From Thermoanaerobacterales bacterium (lineage in GTDB: Bacteria; Bacillota; Thermosediminibacteria; Thermosediminibacterales; Tepidanaerobacteraceae): a stretch of DNA of 64,000 nucleotides. Shown piece by piece: positions 37,897-45,997 of this stretch (the stretch's first letter is position 1; every line of letters begins with the position of its first letter). The stretch lies in contig DUMA01000004.1 of the NCBI GenBank assembly GCA_012840135.1, positions 1 to 64,000 of the forward strand, written 5' to 3'. The translations under genes were made by a program, and so were the position numbers. Below the pieces are notes generated by a model. It was not told where the DNA came from. It was given only the letters and a program-made list of their open reading frames with translations, and did not search any database.

Positions 37897-38901
37897 ATGA
37901 AAAATGAAAACATGAAAAAAATTATAGAATCGATTTCACAGAATTTCATCTATATTTTTCTTCTGATACTTATTGTATTAATCGCATTTGTTAATCCAAG
38001 ATTCCTATCGCTTGTAACATTGAGGGATATACTCCTGCAGTCGTCAACAAGGGTAATTATTGCTATCGGCATGTTCTGCATCCTGCTGACCGGCGGCGTC
38101 GACCTGGGAGCGGGACGCGTCATCGGGCTGGCGGCGGTTCTTTCGGCTTCAATGCTGCAAACTCCTGATTATGCAAGGAGATTTTTCCCAGACCTGCCTC
38201 AGCTACCCCTCTGGCTTCCTATAGTCATTGCCATACTTGCCGGAATTGCAGTAGGTTTGTTAAACGGCATAATAATTTCAAAATTCAGCGTTCCTCCTTT
38301 CATTGCAACTCTCGGCACACAGGTCATCGCCTATGGAGTTACCTCAATTTACTTCGACCTTCCACCAAACAATTCACAGCCGATCGGAGGCCTGAGAAAG
38401 GATTTTACTTTTATTGGCTCGGGTTCAATAGGTGGGGTGCCCATTATAGTAATTATAGCAATAGTTATAGCAGTAATAGCGTGGATAGTGTTTAACAAAA
38501 CCTCCTTCGGGAAATATACATATGCCATAGGTGGCAACAGACAGGCTGCAGAGGTATCTGGAATAAACGTAAAACTCATGCTTCTTCTCATTTACACCAT
38601 TGCAGGAGCGTGCTTCGGATTTGCCGGAGTGCTGGAGGCGGCCAGGACAGGCGGAGCGACGAACAACTACGGATTCATGTATGAATTCGACGCCATATCG
38701 GCCTGCTTTGTAGGGGGCGTGTCCACAACCGGAGGCGTCGGAACAGTACCGGGGGTATTAGCCGGTGTGCTCATATTCGGCGTTATAAACTACGGCCTGA
38801 CATTCATCGGCATCAACCCGTACTGGCAGTATATCTTGAAAGGCATAGTAATTGTCGTGGCAGTATCCATCGATATCAGAAAATACCTCACAAGAAAATA
38901 A
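37897..38901 (+). CDS. sugar ABC importer permease (MglC/RbsC-like)
   Basis: Membrane permease of the CUT2 type, 334 residues, with 8-10 membrane helices. GGVDLGAGRVIGLAAVLSAS is the BPD_transp_2 signature near the N-terminus, and YAIGGNRQAAEVSGINV is the cytoplasmic coupling loop shared by MglC/RbsC. VGGVSTTGGVGTVPGVLAGV follows. GGGAGAGG precedes the ATG. It is the last intact gene of the sugar operon; no terminator was recognised before the SLH remnant. Confidence 0.93.
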   Translation: MKNENMKKIIESISQNFIYIFLLILIVLIAFVNPRFLSLVTLRDILLQSSTRVIIAIGMFCILLTGGVDLGAGRVIGLAAVLSASMLQTPDYARRFFPDLPQLPLWLPIVIAILAGIAVGLLNGIIISKFSVPPFIATLGTQVIAYGVTSIYFDLPPNNSQPIGGLRKDFTFIGSGSIGGVPIIVIIAIVIAVIAWIVFNKTSFGKYTYAIGGNRQAAEVSGINVKLMLLLIYTIAGACFGFAGVLEAARTGGATNNYGFMYEFDAISACFVGGVSTTGGVGTVPGVLAGVLIFGVINYGLTFIGINPYWQYILKGIVIVVAVSIDIRKYLTRK

Positions 38902-38948
38902 AAAATCAAGATATATTCCTGGGAGTAATTATGTTGGGTAGATAATAA

Positions 38949-39260
38949 AGCATAGCCACCGGCACCGGCGATAACCGCTTCAATCCCAGAGCTCGGATAT
39001 CCAGACAGGACATGATGGTCCTGGTGGCAAGGGCACTGAAAGCGGCGAAGAAGATTTCAGTTACCGGGACGGCGGAAGATCTTAGCTCCTTTACCGACGT
39101 TTCGCAAGTGGCCGGCTATGCCGTAGAAAGTGTAGCCACCCTGATAAAGGAAGGGATCATTCAGGGCAGCGGCAACATGATAAATCCGAAGGGAAATGCA
39201 ACGAGAGCTGAGACAGCGGTGATGATTTACAGGATTTATAATAAATATATTGCTGAATAA
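38949..39260 (+). pseudogene. S-layer homology (SLH) domain fragment
   Basis: From 38949 the frame reads TGTGDNRFNPRARISRQDMM, then VLVARALKAAKK, a spacer (FTDVSQVAGYAVESV), and a second SLH half (IIQGSGNMINPKGNATRAE) ending YNKYIAE and TAA at 39258-39260. A TAA lies directly upstream in frame, and no start or export signal is present. It is the C-terminal relic of an S-layer-anchored protein. Confidence 0.75.
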
Positions 39261-39523
39261 AAGATAAGAGATGGAAAGTTTTAAAGAAAAATATTGCCGC
39301 TTCAGATGGACAAATACCATTTGTCATATTTATTTGAGAAACATGTATTTCCTCCCTAAAAATAGATTCGTGGAGGTTCGCTGGCAATGTGATGTTCTAT
39401 GTCTGAGCCTGGTGCGGGCAATAAGACTCATGCCAGCTGCCTCCATTTCATTTTTTTAAACGTAAAAACAACAGCAAATAGAAGTTGTTTATGGTTTAAG
39501 CGCTGTCCTGAGGAGGGGTAGTG

Positions 39524-39661
39524 TTGAAAAGGTGGATTTCAATCAGAGCTCTTTTTAATTTAATATACTTTTTTCTCGGCTTTATACCTGTTGCAGCACT
39601 TGACATTATTTTTTTTACAGTGTTCCCCGAAATTCCGGCGGAAATGAAAGATATCCTTTAG
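39524..39661 (+). CDS. putative 45-residue membrane peptide
   Basis: A strong AGGAGGGG ends 5 bases before a TTG at 39524. The frame encodes a short basic head (MKRWISIRALFN) and one hydrophobic helix (LIYFFLGFIPVAALDIIFF) before an acidic tail and TAG. No family recognised. It lies in a decayed stretch, so it could be the start of a truncated gene. The rest of 38902-40012 holds the SLH remnant, fragments of another degenerate frame and no further gene. Confidence 0.4.
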   Translation: MKRWISIRALFNLIYFFLGFIPVAALDIIFFTVFPEIPAEMKDIL

Positions 39662-39797
39662 CCGGTGCGGGTATACGAGGGCATGGCAGCGGCAGGATTG
39701 ATTATTCAATTGGTTGTATCAAGAAGCACCTTATCGATGTTGCTTTTGAGGACACAGGGACTTTTGAAATAAACAGGATGAATGTATCCGTGTATTA
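39662..39797 (+). pseudogene. C-terminal remnant of an unknown protein
   Basis: An open stretch without a start reads AGAGIRGHGSGRIDYSIGC and onward to LIDVAFEDTGTFEINRMNV, then SVY and a TAA. The final 41 bases recur at 41894-41934, so this 3' end exists twice around the AAA/nuclease gene. Confidence 0.45.
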
Positions 39798-41934
39798 AAA
39801 TATGCAGAAGAGAGCATATAGTCTTTTAGTTGTTAGCACCGATAGCATATAATTTTATAACTGTTCTACCGGTCAATGGATTTCATCATAAAAAAGTATA
39901 TACTAAGTTGTATAATAAAAGTTTATAAGATATAATATGTAATGAGTGGAAAAACAAGGTAATTTATAATTATATTTAAAAAATATTGAAAAGAATGGGA
40001 GGATACCGTGAAGTGCGAAAAATGGATAGAAAAAAGGGGATACCTATAGGCATCGATGATTTTAAAGACATGATAATGAGCAACGGATATTTTGTAGACA
40101 AATCTCTTTTTATAAAAGAAGTAATCGATGATATATCAAAGGTAAAACTCATAACACGTCCCCGGCGATTCGGTAAGACTCTGAATCTATCCATGCTCCG
40201 GTATTTCTTCGAAAAAACCGAGAAAGACAATAGCCGCCTTTTCAAAGATCTGAAAATCTGGCGGGAGGGGGACTCTTATGCAAAAGAGCAGGGTCAATAC
40301 CCGGTGATTAACCTCACTTTCAAAGATGTTAAATACGGGAAATTCGACGATTGTCTGGAAAGGCTTAAAATCGAGATTTCCAGAGAGTATAAAAGACACG
40401 ACTATATTTTGCAGTCAAACAAAATAAAACAAACTGATAAAAAAGCATTTGAATCCATAATGAACAGGGAAGCCGGATATGTTATTATAAGCGCGGCGCT
40501 GGAGATGTTGATTGATGTTTTAAAAGAATTTCACGAAAAAGAAGTTATAGTGCTTATTGACGAATACGACACCCCTATCAACCATGGTTACATATGCGGC
40601 TATTATGATGATATTATAGACTTTATGAGAAATTTCCTGGGCAGCGGTTTGAAAGGCAATCCCCATCTTAAAACAGCGGTTATTACCGGCATATATAGGG
40701 TGGCAAAAGAGAGTATATTCTCCGGTTTTAACAACATAGAAGTTTGTTCAGTGATCCACAATGCTTTTGCCGATAAATTCGGATTTACCGAAAAAGAAGT
40801 AGAAGACATGCTTAAGTATTATAATATGGATGTTAAAACAGATGATGTAAAAGAGTGGTACAATGGATATATATTCGGAGATAACACGATAATCTATAAT
40901 CCATGGTCTATCTTGAACTATGTAAAACAAAAGAAACTTCAACCATACTGGGTAAATACCAGCAGCAATGATATCATAAGAGACGTTTTAACAAAGACAG
41001 CAAGCAGTGTCAAAAAGAAGATGGAGATCCTAGTAGAAGGTGGAGAACTCAAAGACGAAGTTATCAATATTGATACTAATTTCAGAGATATAAGAAACAG
41101 GAAAATAATCAGTGAAGAAGTACTCTGGAGCTTGCTTTTAGTGAGCGGATATTTAAAAGCGGAGGATCTTCACCACAGCGAATACGGAGATACGGTGTGC
41201 AGCCTGAAAATCCCTAACAAAGAAATACTCAAACTATACCGTGACATCATATCCGGTTGGTTTGAAACCGAAGAGGTCACTCCTGACAAAATAAAAGAGC
41301 TTCTAAAAGAACTGGTTGAAGGGGATATGGAAAAATTCAAAGAAGGATTTCAATACTTGGTGAGCAAAACCTTCAGCTACTTCGACGTAGGGGAGAACTC
41401 GGCGGAAAACTTTTACCACGCCTTTATACTGGGGCTGCTTGTGAACATTGAAGGAAAATATAAAATCAAATCAAACAGAGAGTCCGGATACGGCAGGCCC
41501 GATGTCATGATAATCCCGGAAGACCACACAAAAAAGGGAGTTGTCATGGAATTCAAGACAGTAAGAAGCGGGGATGAGAGAGCGCTTGAAACAAAGGCAG
41601 ATGAATCACTGGAACAGATCAAGAAGATGAATTATACCGCCGAACTTGCAGGCTCTGGAATTAAAGAAGCGTTGGAAGTAGCAGTGGTGTTTCATGGAAA
41701 AAAGGTATGGATAAAGTACGATGTGAAAAGACTTTAACGAACCATATTTTTCCTGTTATTGTGCTATACGTTCGGATACGTTTTTTTTCAGTAAAATATA
41801 GGAAAGTAATGACTGGAAAGATAGCTGAAAGATTAAGGGAACTTAATAATACAAGGATGCGAGGCACGGGGAATAAAAAACTATTCAAGGTGAACAGGGA
41901 CTTTTGAAATCAACAGGATGAATGTGTCTGTGTA
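39754..41934. repeat. 41-bp direct repeats flanking the AAA/PD-(D/E)XK gene
   Basis: Positions 39754-39794 and 41894-41934 agree at 38 of 41 bases (ACAGGGACTTTTGAAAT, one change, AACAGGATGAATGT, two changes, TGTA). They are in the same orientation, 2140 bp apart, and enclose one gene. No terminal inverted repeats or transposase were seen. Confidence 0.75.
40013..41737 (+). CDS. AAA-ATPase-like / PD-(D/E)XK nuclease-like protein
   Basis: About 574 residues, matching the PF09820 (AAA-ATPase_like) plus PF08011 (PDDEXK_9) architecture of unknown function. The N-terminus has IPIGIDDFKDMI and GYFVDKSLFIKEVI. A degenerate P-loop RPRRFGKTLNLSML follows, then Walker B IVLIDEYDTPINHGY. The C-terminal nuclease-like core shows GYGRPDVMIIP and GVVMEFKTVRSG (the D...ExK acidic/Lys set) and a helix with QIKKMNY. 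The GTG at 40013 lies 10 bases after GGGAGG; an ATG at 40022 is also possible. Such genes occur in many copies in Clostridia and Bacteroidetes, and here it sits between 41-bp direct repeats. Confidence 0.85.
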   Translation: MRKMDRKKGIPIGIDDFKDMIMSNGYFVDKSLFIKEVIDDISKVKLITRPRRFGKTLNLSMLRYFFEKTEKDNSRLFKDLKIWREGDSYAKEQGQYPVINLTFKDVKYGKFDDCLERLKIEISREYKRHDYILQSNKIKQTDKKAFESIMNREAGYVIISAALEMLIDVLKEFHEKEVIVLIDEYDTPINHGYICGYYDDIIDFMRNFLGSGLKGNPHLKTAVITGIYRVAKESIFSGFNNIEVCSVIHNAFADKFGFTEKEVEDMLKYYNMDVKTDDVKEWYNGYIFGDNTIIYNPWSILNYVKQKKLQPYWVNTSSNDIIRDVLTKTASSVKKKMEILVEGGELKDEVINIDTNFRDIRNRKIISEEVLWSLLLVSGYLKAEDLHHSEYGDTVCSLKIPNKEILKLYRDIISGWFETEEVTPDKIKELLKELVEGDMEKFKEGFQYLVSKTFSYFDVGENSAENFYHAFILGLLVNIEGKYKIKSNRESGYGRPDVMIIPEDHTKKGVVMEFKTVRSGDERALETKADESLEQIKKMNYTAELAGSGIKEALEVAVVFHGKKVWIKYDVKRL

Positions 41935-42066
41935 CGAAAGTTCTAAAACTGTTTAAAATAATAGGCCTGAGTCAAAGGTTAAAAACTCAGGCCATAACTA
42001 TAATTCAACCCTTTCTGGATTGGATAAATATAATCTACTGGACAGATTTGATTTTTCAGCAATCAT
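41738..42066. other. degenerate intergenic stretch
   Basis: Contains a 32-codon frame at 41809-41907 (MTGKIAERLRELNN and onward) of doubtful status, the second 41-bp repeat, and a hairpin GGCCTGAGT/ACTCAGGCC at 41964-41993. No convincing gene was seen. Confidence 0.5.
41964..41993 (-). terminator. hairpin downstream of the decarboxylase beta gene
   Basis: GGCCTGAGT (41964-41972) and ACTCAGGCC (41985-41993) form a 9-bp stem. Read leftward it is followed by TATTATTTT, so it can terminate the oadB-like transcript. Confidence 0.6.
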
Positions 42067-43284
42067 TTATTTGAACAATGGAATTATGGTTACATATATA
42101 CCGGTGAGGATGGCGGAAGTAATAACTCCGCTCACATTGGCTCCTACGGCATAGGGGAGGATCAACGAGAATTTATTTACTTCGTTAACAGATTTTTGCG
42201 CTACTTTGGCAGTCGTAGGTACGCATGAAACCCCCGCGATTCCAATTGCCGGATTGAAGCGGCCTTTTGTGAAAAAGTACATGATATAACCACCTATGAT
42301 TCCACCTATTCCTGACAGAAGCAGTGCCGTGATACCAAGTATGAGCAGTTTGAAGATTTCGGGATTTAAAATGGTGCTGGCTTCACACAACACTCCCAGA
42401 AGAAGGCCCAGGAAGAATGTGGCACCGTACAGGAAAGTTTCTTCTATCAATTCTATGTAATGCTTTAAACCCGATTCTCTTACGGCGACTCCCACAAAAA
42501 AACTGAGGAAAAGCGGTGCAGCCACAGGGAACAGAAGGCATAGTGCGGTGCAGACGATAACTGAGAATGCCAGTTTTTTCTCCGATGTAATCATGGGTAT
42601 GTGGCTAAAATCCATTTCAATGCTGCGCATATGTTTTGGGATCAATAGTTTCACCAGATAAGGATAACCGCCATACGTAAGGCTTAGGTAAAGATATGCC
42701 ACTATGGTAATGGGAACAAACAAGTTTTTTGCAAGCATAAGAGAAGTATACAGCACCATAGGCCCGTCTGCCCCTCCGATCATGGCAATGGCAGCAGCCT
42801 CGTTAAAATTAAATCCCATAGCTACTGCAATGGGGAAAGTAGCCACCGTTCCAAGCTCGGCAAAAATGGCAATGATCATGCTGCTTAAGGGGAATGCCAG
42901 CACATAGCTGAGATCGGTAATTACCCCTATGCCCATGAATACCAGACAGGCTATCAAACCGTTACTGAAGGTGAATGTGTAAATAGGCTGTAAAAAATCG
43001 ATTTGAAGAGCTGACATCAATTTCATCGGATCGGACTGCATGGCATCCAGAAAAATGGTACCTGTGGTTTTGGCCGAAAGGAAGAGCACACCGGCATTGA
43101 CTGCCGCCATCCCGAAACCCATGGGGATCATTATTAAAGGTTCCAGAATCTTTCTGGCACCGAGATATATTAACAGCATACCTAAAAGCATCAACACTAT
43201 TCTTGCCACTGCGATCTTGCTGTCGGTGGCAAACATCGTAGCAATACCCTGGAATAGATCGAGGATGCGAAAGTTGTTTACCAT
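42067..43284 (-). CDS. oadB: Na+-translocating decarboxylase beta subunit (OadB/GcdB)
   Basis: Polytopic membrane protein, 405 residues, that couples decarboxylation of a carboxybiotin-bound acid to sodium export. Recognised from LEPLIMIPMGFGMAAVN near the N-terminus, GVITDLSYVLAFPLSSMI, MIGGADGPMVLYTSLML (the conserved Asp-containing GGADGP motif), and GIAGVSCVPTTAKVAQK near the C-terminus (GxxxVSxxPxxAxVxQ). GAGGTG precedes the ATG. Upstream is only a tiny gamma-like gene; the carboxyltransferase and biotin-carrier genes are not in the window, so the substrate (oxaloacetate, methylmalonyl-CoA or glutaconyl-CoA) is unknown. Confidence 0.92.
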   Translation of the reverse strand: MVNNFRILDLFQGIATMFATDSKIAVARIVLMLLGMLLIYLGARKILEPLIMIPMGFGMAAVNAGVLFLSAKTTGTIFLDAMQSDPMKLMSALQIDFLQPIYTFTFSNGLIACLVFMGIGVITDLSYVLAFPLSSMIIAIFAELGTVATFPIAVAMGFNFNEAAAIAMIGGADGPMVLYTSLMLAKNLFVPITIVAYLYLSLTYGGYPYLVKLLIPKHMRSIEMDFSHIPMITSEKKLAFSVIVCTALCLLFPVAAPLFLSFFVGVAVRESGLKHYIELIEETFLYGATFFLGLLLGVLCEASTILNPEIFKLLILGITALLLSGIGGIIGGYIMYFFTKGRFNPAIGIAGVSCVPTTAKVAQKSVNEVNKFSLILPYAVGANVSGVITSAILTGIYVTIIPLFK

Positions 43285-43299
43285 TGTTACACCTCATTC

Positions 43300-43485
43300 C
43301 TATCTTAAACTGGCCGCATGTGGCAAATCCGACCGGTTATTGGCAATACTGGACGTTCCTGTTTCATACCTGTCAAACAAACTCATGCCTGCGAATAATC
43401 CCTTGATTATAAAAGCGATAAAAATGGAGATGATTGCGCCCGTTATAAATACTATGCAAGCAATAAGACAGGCCTTGTATACCAT
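43300..43485 (-). CDS. small decarboxylase gamma-like membrane protein
   Basis: A 61-residue protein with one membrane helix (MVYKACLIACIVFITGAIIS region, continuing to FIAFIIKGLFAG) and a short polar tail. Size, topology and position directly upstream of the beta subunit suggest an OadG-like gamma subunit, but no diagnostic motif is visible. AGGAGGG lies 5 bases before the ATG at 43485. The stop is 15 bases before the beta start, so the two form an operon. Confidence 0.6.
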   Translation of the reverse strand: MVYKACLIACIVFITGAIISIFIAFIIKGLFAGMSLFDRYETGTSSIANNRSDLPHAASLR

Positions 43486-43766
43486 GGTATCCCTCCTTGC
43501 ATATAAAATAATGTATAATGAATAATGAATAATGTATACAATTATAGATATTATATTACTTTTGTTTAAATCTATCAAGTATTATTTAACAGAATATATT
43601 GATACTAATAATAGTTCCACTCTGGCAAAGAAGGCTTTGGAACTGAGCATAAAACTATTATATATACGTTTTGATTCAATTTTTTTCAGCCAAGAAGAAA
43701 CATTGAAAAAGCTTTCTATTAATGATATATTTTTCTTAGATAATATATAGTTTAGAGGTGGATAGT

Positions 43767-43925
43767 ATGAGCCTGCAAATCGAGAAGTTTATTGAAGAGT
43801 TTAAAAAATCACCTGATACAATGAAGGAGGAAGTCATAGACTTTTTCCAATATTTAAAGTATAAAGAGACCGAAAAAAAATGGAATGAGATTGATAATAA
43901 CTCAAGGAGACATAAAGAAGCTTAA
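43767..43925 (+). CDS. DUF2281-like antitoxin, probably truncated
   Basis: A 52-residue acidic/basic helical protein beginning MSLQIEKFIEEFKKSPDTMK, then EEVIDFFQYLKYKE, the pattern of DUF2281-type antitoxins. GAGGTG precedes the ATG by 6 bases. Its 3' end runs directly into a headless RelE-like toxin fragment, suggesting that a deletion removed the end of the antitoxin and the start of the toxin. Confidence 0.6.
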   Translation: MSLQIEKFIEEFKKSPDTMKEEVIDFFQYLKYKETEKKWNEIDNNSRRHKEA

Positions 43926-44041
43926 AAATAGACCGGGTTATCGATTAAGGGTAGGAGATTTCCGTATAATATTTATAAGGGATGAAGATCTATATATAAA
44001 TTACAGTAATAAAAGTCGACAATAGAGGAGACATTTTTTGA
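43909..44041 (+). pseudogene. RelE/ParE-superfamily toxin fragment
   Basis: The frame gives IKKLKNRPGYRLRVGDFRII followed by FIRDEDLYINYS, the central and C-terminal strands of RelE-like toxins, without any N-terminus. A frameshift near 44010 moves the closing strand IKVDNRGDIF to another frame, ending at TGA 44039-44041. A truncated and frameshifted toxin. Confidence 0.75.
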
Positions 44042-44067
44042 GTGCATAGGTGTATGTGGAGGATGCC

Positions 44068-44694
44068 ATGTTTAAAGACCGAAAAGATGCTGCGCTGAGG
44101 CTGGCAGGACTGCTGGAAAAGTATAAAGAAGATTCGGACGCAATGGTTTTTGCCATACCGAGGGGCGGGGTTGTGATAGGAAGGGTGATTGCCGATTGCC
44201 TGAAGGTCCCCCTAGACATAATTGTAGCAAGAAAAATAAGAGCACCCTTCAATGAAGAGCTGGCCATCGGTGCTGTGGATCCTGCAGGCAACCCCATTGT
44301 CAATGATGAGGCCGTAAGGATGCTACGCATCGGTGAAGAATACCTGGAAAAAGAGATCCGCAAAAAAACGGAAGAGGTAAGGGCAAGGCTTAAAAAATAC
44401 AGGGGAAATAACAGGTACCCGAGCCTTTCAGGCAAAAAAGCCATACTGGTGGATGATGGCATCGCCACAGGTTACACCGTCAAAGCTGCCATAGCCTTTT
44501 TAAAAGGCCTGGAGGCCGAAAAAATCATCCTGGCAGCACCGGTTATTGCGCCCGATACCCTGGCAGAGATCAAACTCCAGGCGGATGAGGTGTTTTACAT
44601 GCTGTCAAAAGAGCCTTTTTATGCGGTGGGACAGTTTTATAATGAGTTCCCTCAGGTAGCGGACGATGAGGTAATCATGCTCTTGCATCCTTGA
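44068..44694 (+). CDS. phosphoribosyltransferase-domain protein
   Basis: Type I PRTase-fold protein, about 208 residues. Key motif AILVDDGIATGYTVKAAI is the PRPP-binding loop with its paired Asp residues; FAIPRGGVVIGRVIAD and DIIVARKIRAPFNEELAIGA are earlier family segments. Proteins of this class (annotated as predicted phosphoribosyltransferases, COG1926) have no confirmed substrate. The ATG at 44068 follows GGAGG by 5 bases. It is separate from the mannose-1-phosphate gene downstream, with a hairpin between. Confidence 0.88.
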   Translation: MFKDRKDAALRLAGLLEKYKEDSDAMVFAIPRGGVVIGRVIADCLKVPLDIIVARKIRAPFNEELAIGAVDPAGNPIVNDEAVRMLRIGEEYLEKEIRKKTEEVRARLKKYRGNNRYPSLSGKKAILVDDGIATGYTVKAAIAFLKGLEAEKIILAAPVIAPDTLAEIKLQADEVFYMLSKEPFYAVGQFYNEFPQVADDEVIMLLHP

Positions 44695-44774
44695 ACAAAT
44701 TTATATTTTTACCGCAATGCTGGAATCGATGGGTTTTTGTCGCTAAACCATCATAAATTTTTATTCTTCATAAA

Positions 44775-44834
44775 AGGAAAAATCTATTCTGTATAGAATT
44801 TTTATATTACTGCAGGAGATTTTTCCTGTTTTTT
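44775..44834 (+). terminator. long-loop terminator/leader hairpin before manC
   Basis: AGGAAAAATCT (44775-44785) pairs perfectly with AGATTTTTCCT (44817-44827), followed by G and seven Ts. The loop holds its own small hairpin, ATTCT-GTAT-AGAAT. It lies between the PRTase and guanylyltransferase genes and could end the former or attenuate the latter. Confidence 0.65.
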
Positions 44835-44878
44835 TGGTAAAAATAATCTTGTATTTATTTTTAATGGGGGTAATGTCT

Positions 44879-45961
44879 ATGGATAGATACGGAGTCATCA
44901 TGGCTGGTGGCGGGGGCACCCGATTCTGGCCTCTCAGCAGGATTTCCACACCCAAGCAGTTTTTAAACATTACCGGCGATGACAGTATGATAAATGACAC
45001 CATAAAGAGAATAAAGGACATTATTCCGCCGGAAAAGATATTGATAGTTACAAATAAGGCTCAGGAAAAGATTTTGAACAAGGTAGTCATAGATGACATT
45101 CCTGCGGAAAACATACTTATAGAACCGGTGGGCCGGAATACCGCAGCGTGCGTTGCCTATGCGGCTTTTGTCATTAAGAAGCGCACCGGCGATGCGGTGA
45201 TGGGAGTTTTCCCATCGGACCACTATATAAAAAATGCGGCTGAATTCCAGAGGGTTCTGAGAGCCGCATGCACTGTGGCAGAAAAGGACGGTAAGCTGGT
45301 CACTATGGGGATTACTCCGACATTTCCGTCTACGGGCTACGGTTACATAAAGTTTGACAGGGAAAGAGCGATACCAGCTGAAGAAAAAAGTGCCTTTGAG
45401 GTCCTGGAGTTTGTGGAAAAGCCCGATGTACCAAAGGCCAAGGCTTATCTGGACAGCGGAAACTATCTGTGGAACAGCGGCATGTTTGTGTGGAAGACAT
45501 CGGTGATTCTTTCAAATTTCGAAAGATTTCTTCCCAGGCTTTATCATAAAATATCTGAGATCGAGCCCTATATAGGAACTGCAAAGGAAAGGGATGCCGT
45601 CGAAGAGATCTATCCCGCCCTGCAGGATATCTCCATAGATTACGGCATAATGGAGAGGGCGGAAGAAGTGGTAGTTATTCCCGGGGATTTCGGATGGAAT
45701 GACGTGGGAAGCTGGGATTCGCTGGGAAGCGTATTCCCGCCCGATGAAAACGGTAATATCACCAAGGGCGATTTTGTGGATATAGAAACAAGAAATTCCA
45801 TCATTTATTCCAACGGTCGCCTGGTGGCCGCAGTGGGCCTGGAGGACATGATAGTGGTGGAGACCAGCGATGCACTGCTGGTATGTCCCAAGAAAAAAGC
45901 CCAGGATGTGAAAAAAGTGGTGGAACAGTTAAAGAAGATGGGCCGGGAGGAACTGCTTTAA
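44879..45961 (+). CDS. manC: mannose-1-phosphate guanylyltransferase
   Basis: Nucleotidyltransferase making GDP-mannose from mannose 1-phosphate and GTP, 360 residues. The N-terminal signature is GVIMAGGGGTRFWPLSR with TPKQFLNI. ILIEPVGRNTAACVAYAAF and GVFPSDHYI supply nucleotide and metal contacts. FVEKPDVPKA, YLWNSGMFVWK and DFGWNDVGSWDSL are the sugar-binding set. It lacks the C-terminal PMI domain of bifunctional ManC. The ATG at 44879 follows GGGGG by 8 bases. CapA is encoded 36 bases downstream, suggesting a polysaccharide context. Confidence 0.93.
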   Translation: MDRYGVIMAGGGGTRFWPLSRISTPKQFLNITGDDSMINDTIKRIKDIIPPEKILIVTNKAQEKILNKVVIDDIPAENILIEPVGRNTAACVAYAAFVIKKRTGDAVMGVFPSDHYIKNAAEFQRVLRAACTVAEKDGKLVTMGITPTFPSTGYGYIKFDRERAIPAEEKSAFEVLEFVEKPDVPKAKAYLDSGNYLWNSGMFVWKTSVILSNFERFLPRLYHKISEIEPYIGTAKERDAVEEIYPALQDISIDYGIMERAEEVVVIPGDFGWNDVGSWDSLGSVFPPDENGNITKGDFVDIETRNSIIYSNGRLVAAVGLEDMIVVETSDALLVCPKKKAQDVKKVVEQLKKMGREELL

Positions 45962-45997
45962 AGGCTTTTTGGGATTTTCTGGCGCAGGGGGTGACTT

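Noticed and set aside
43532-43750. 72-codon rightward frame upstream of the DUF2281-like gene
   Set aside because: Very AT-rich (many Ile/Leu/Tyr), no SD, overlaps TAATGAATAATGAATAATG micro-repeats; probably non-coding.
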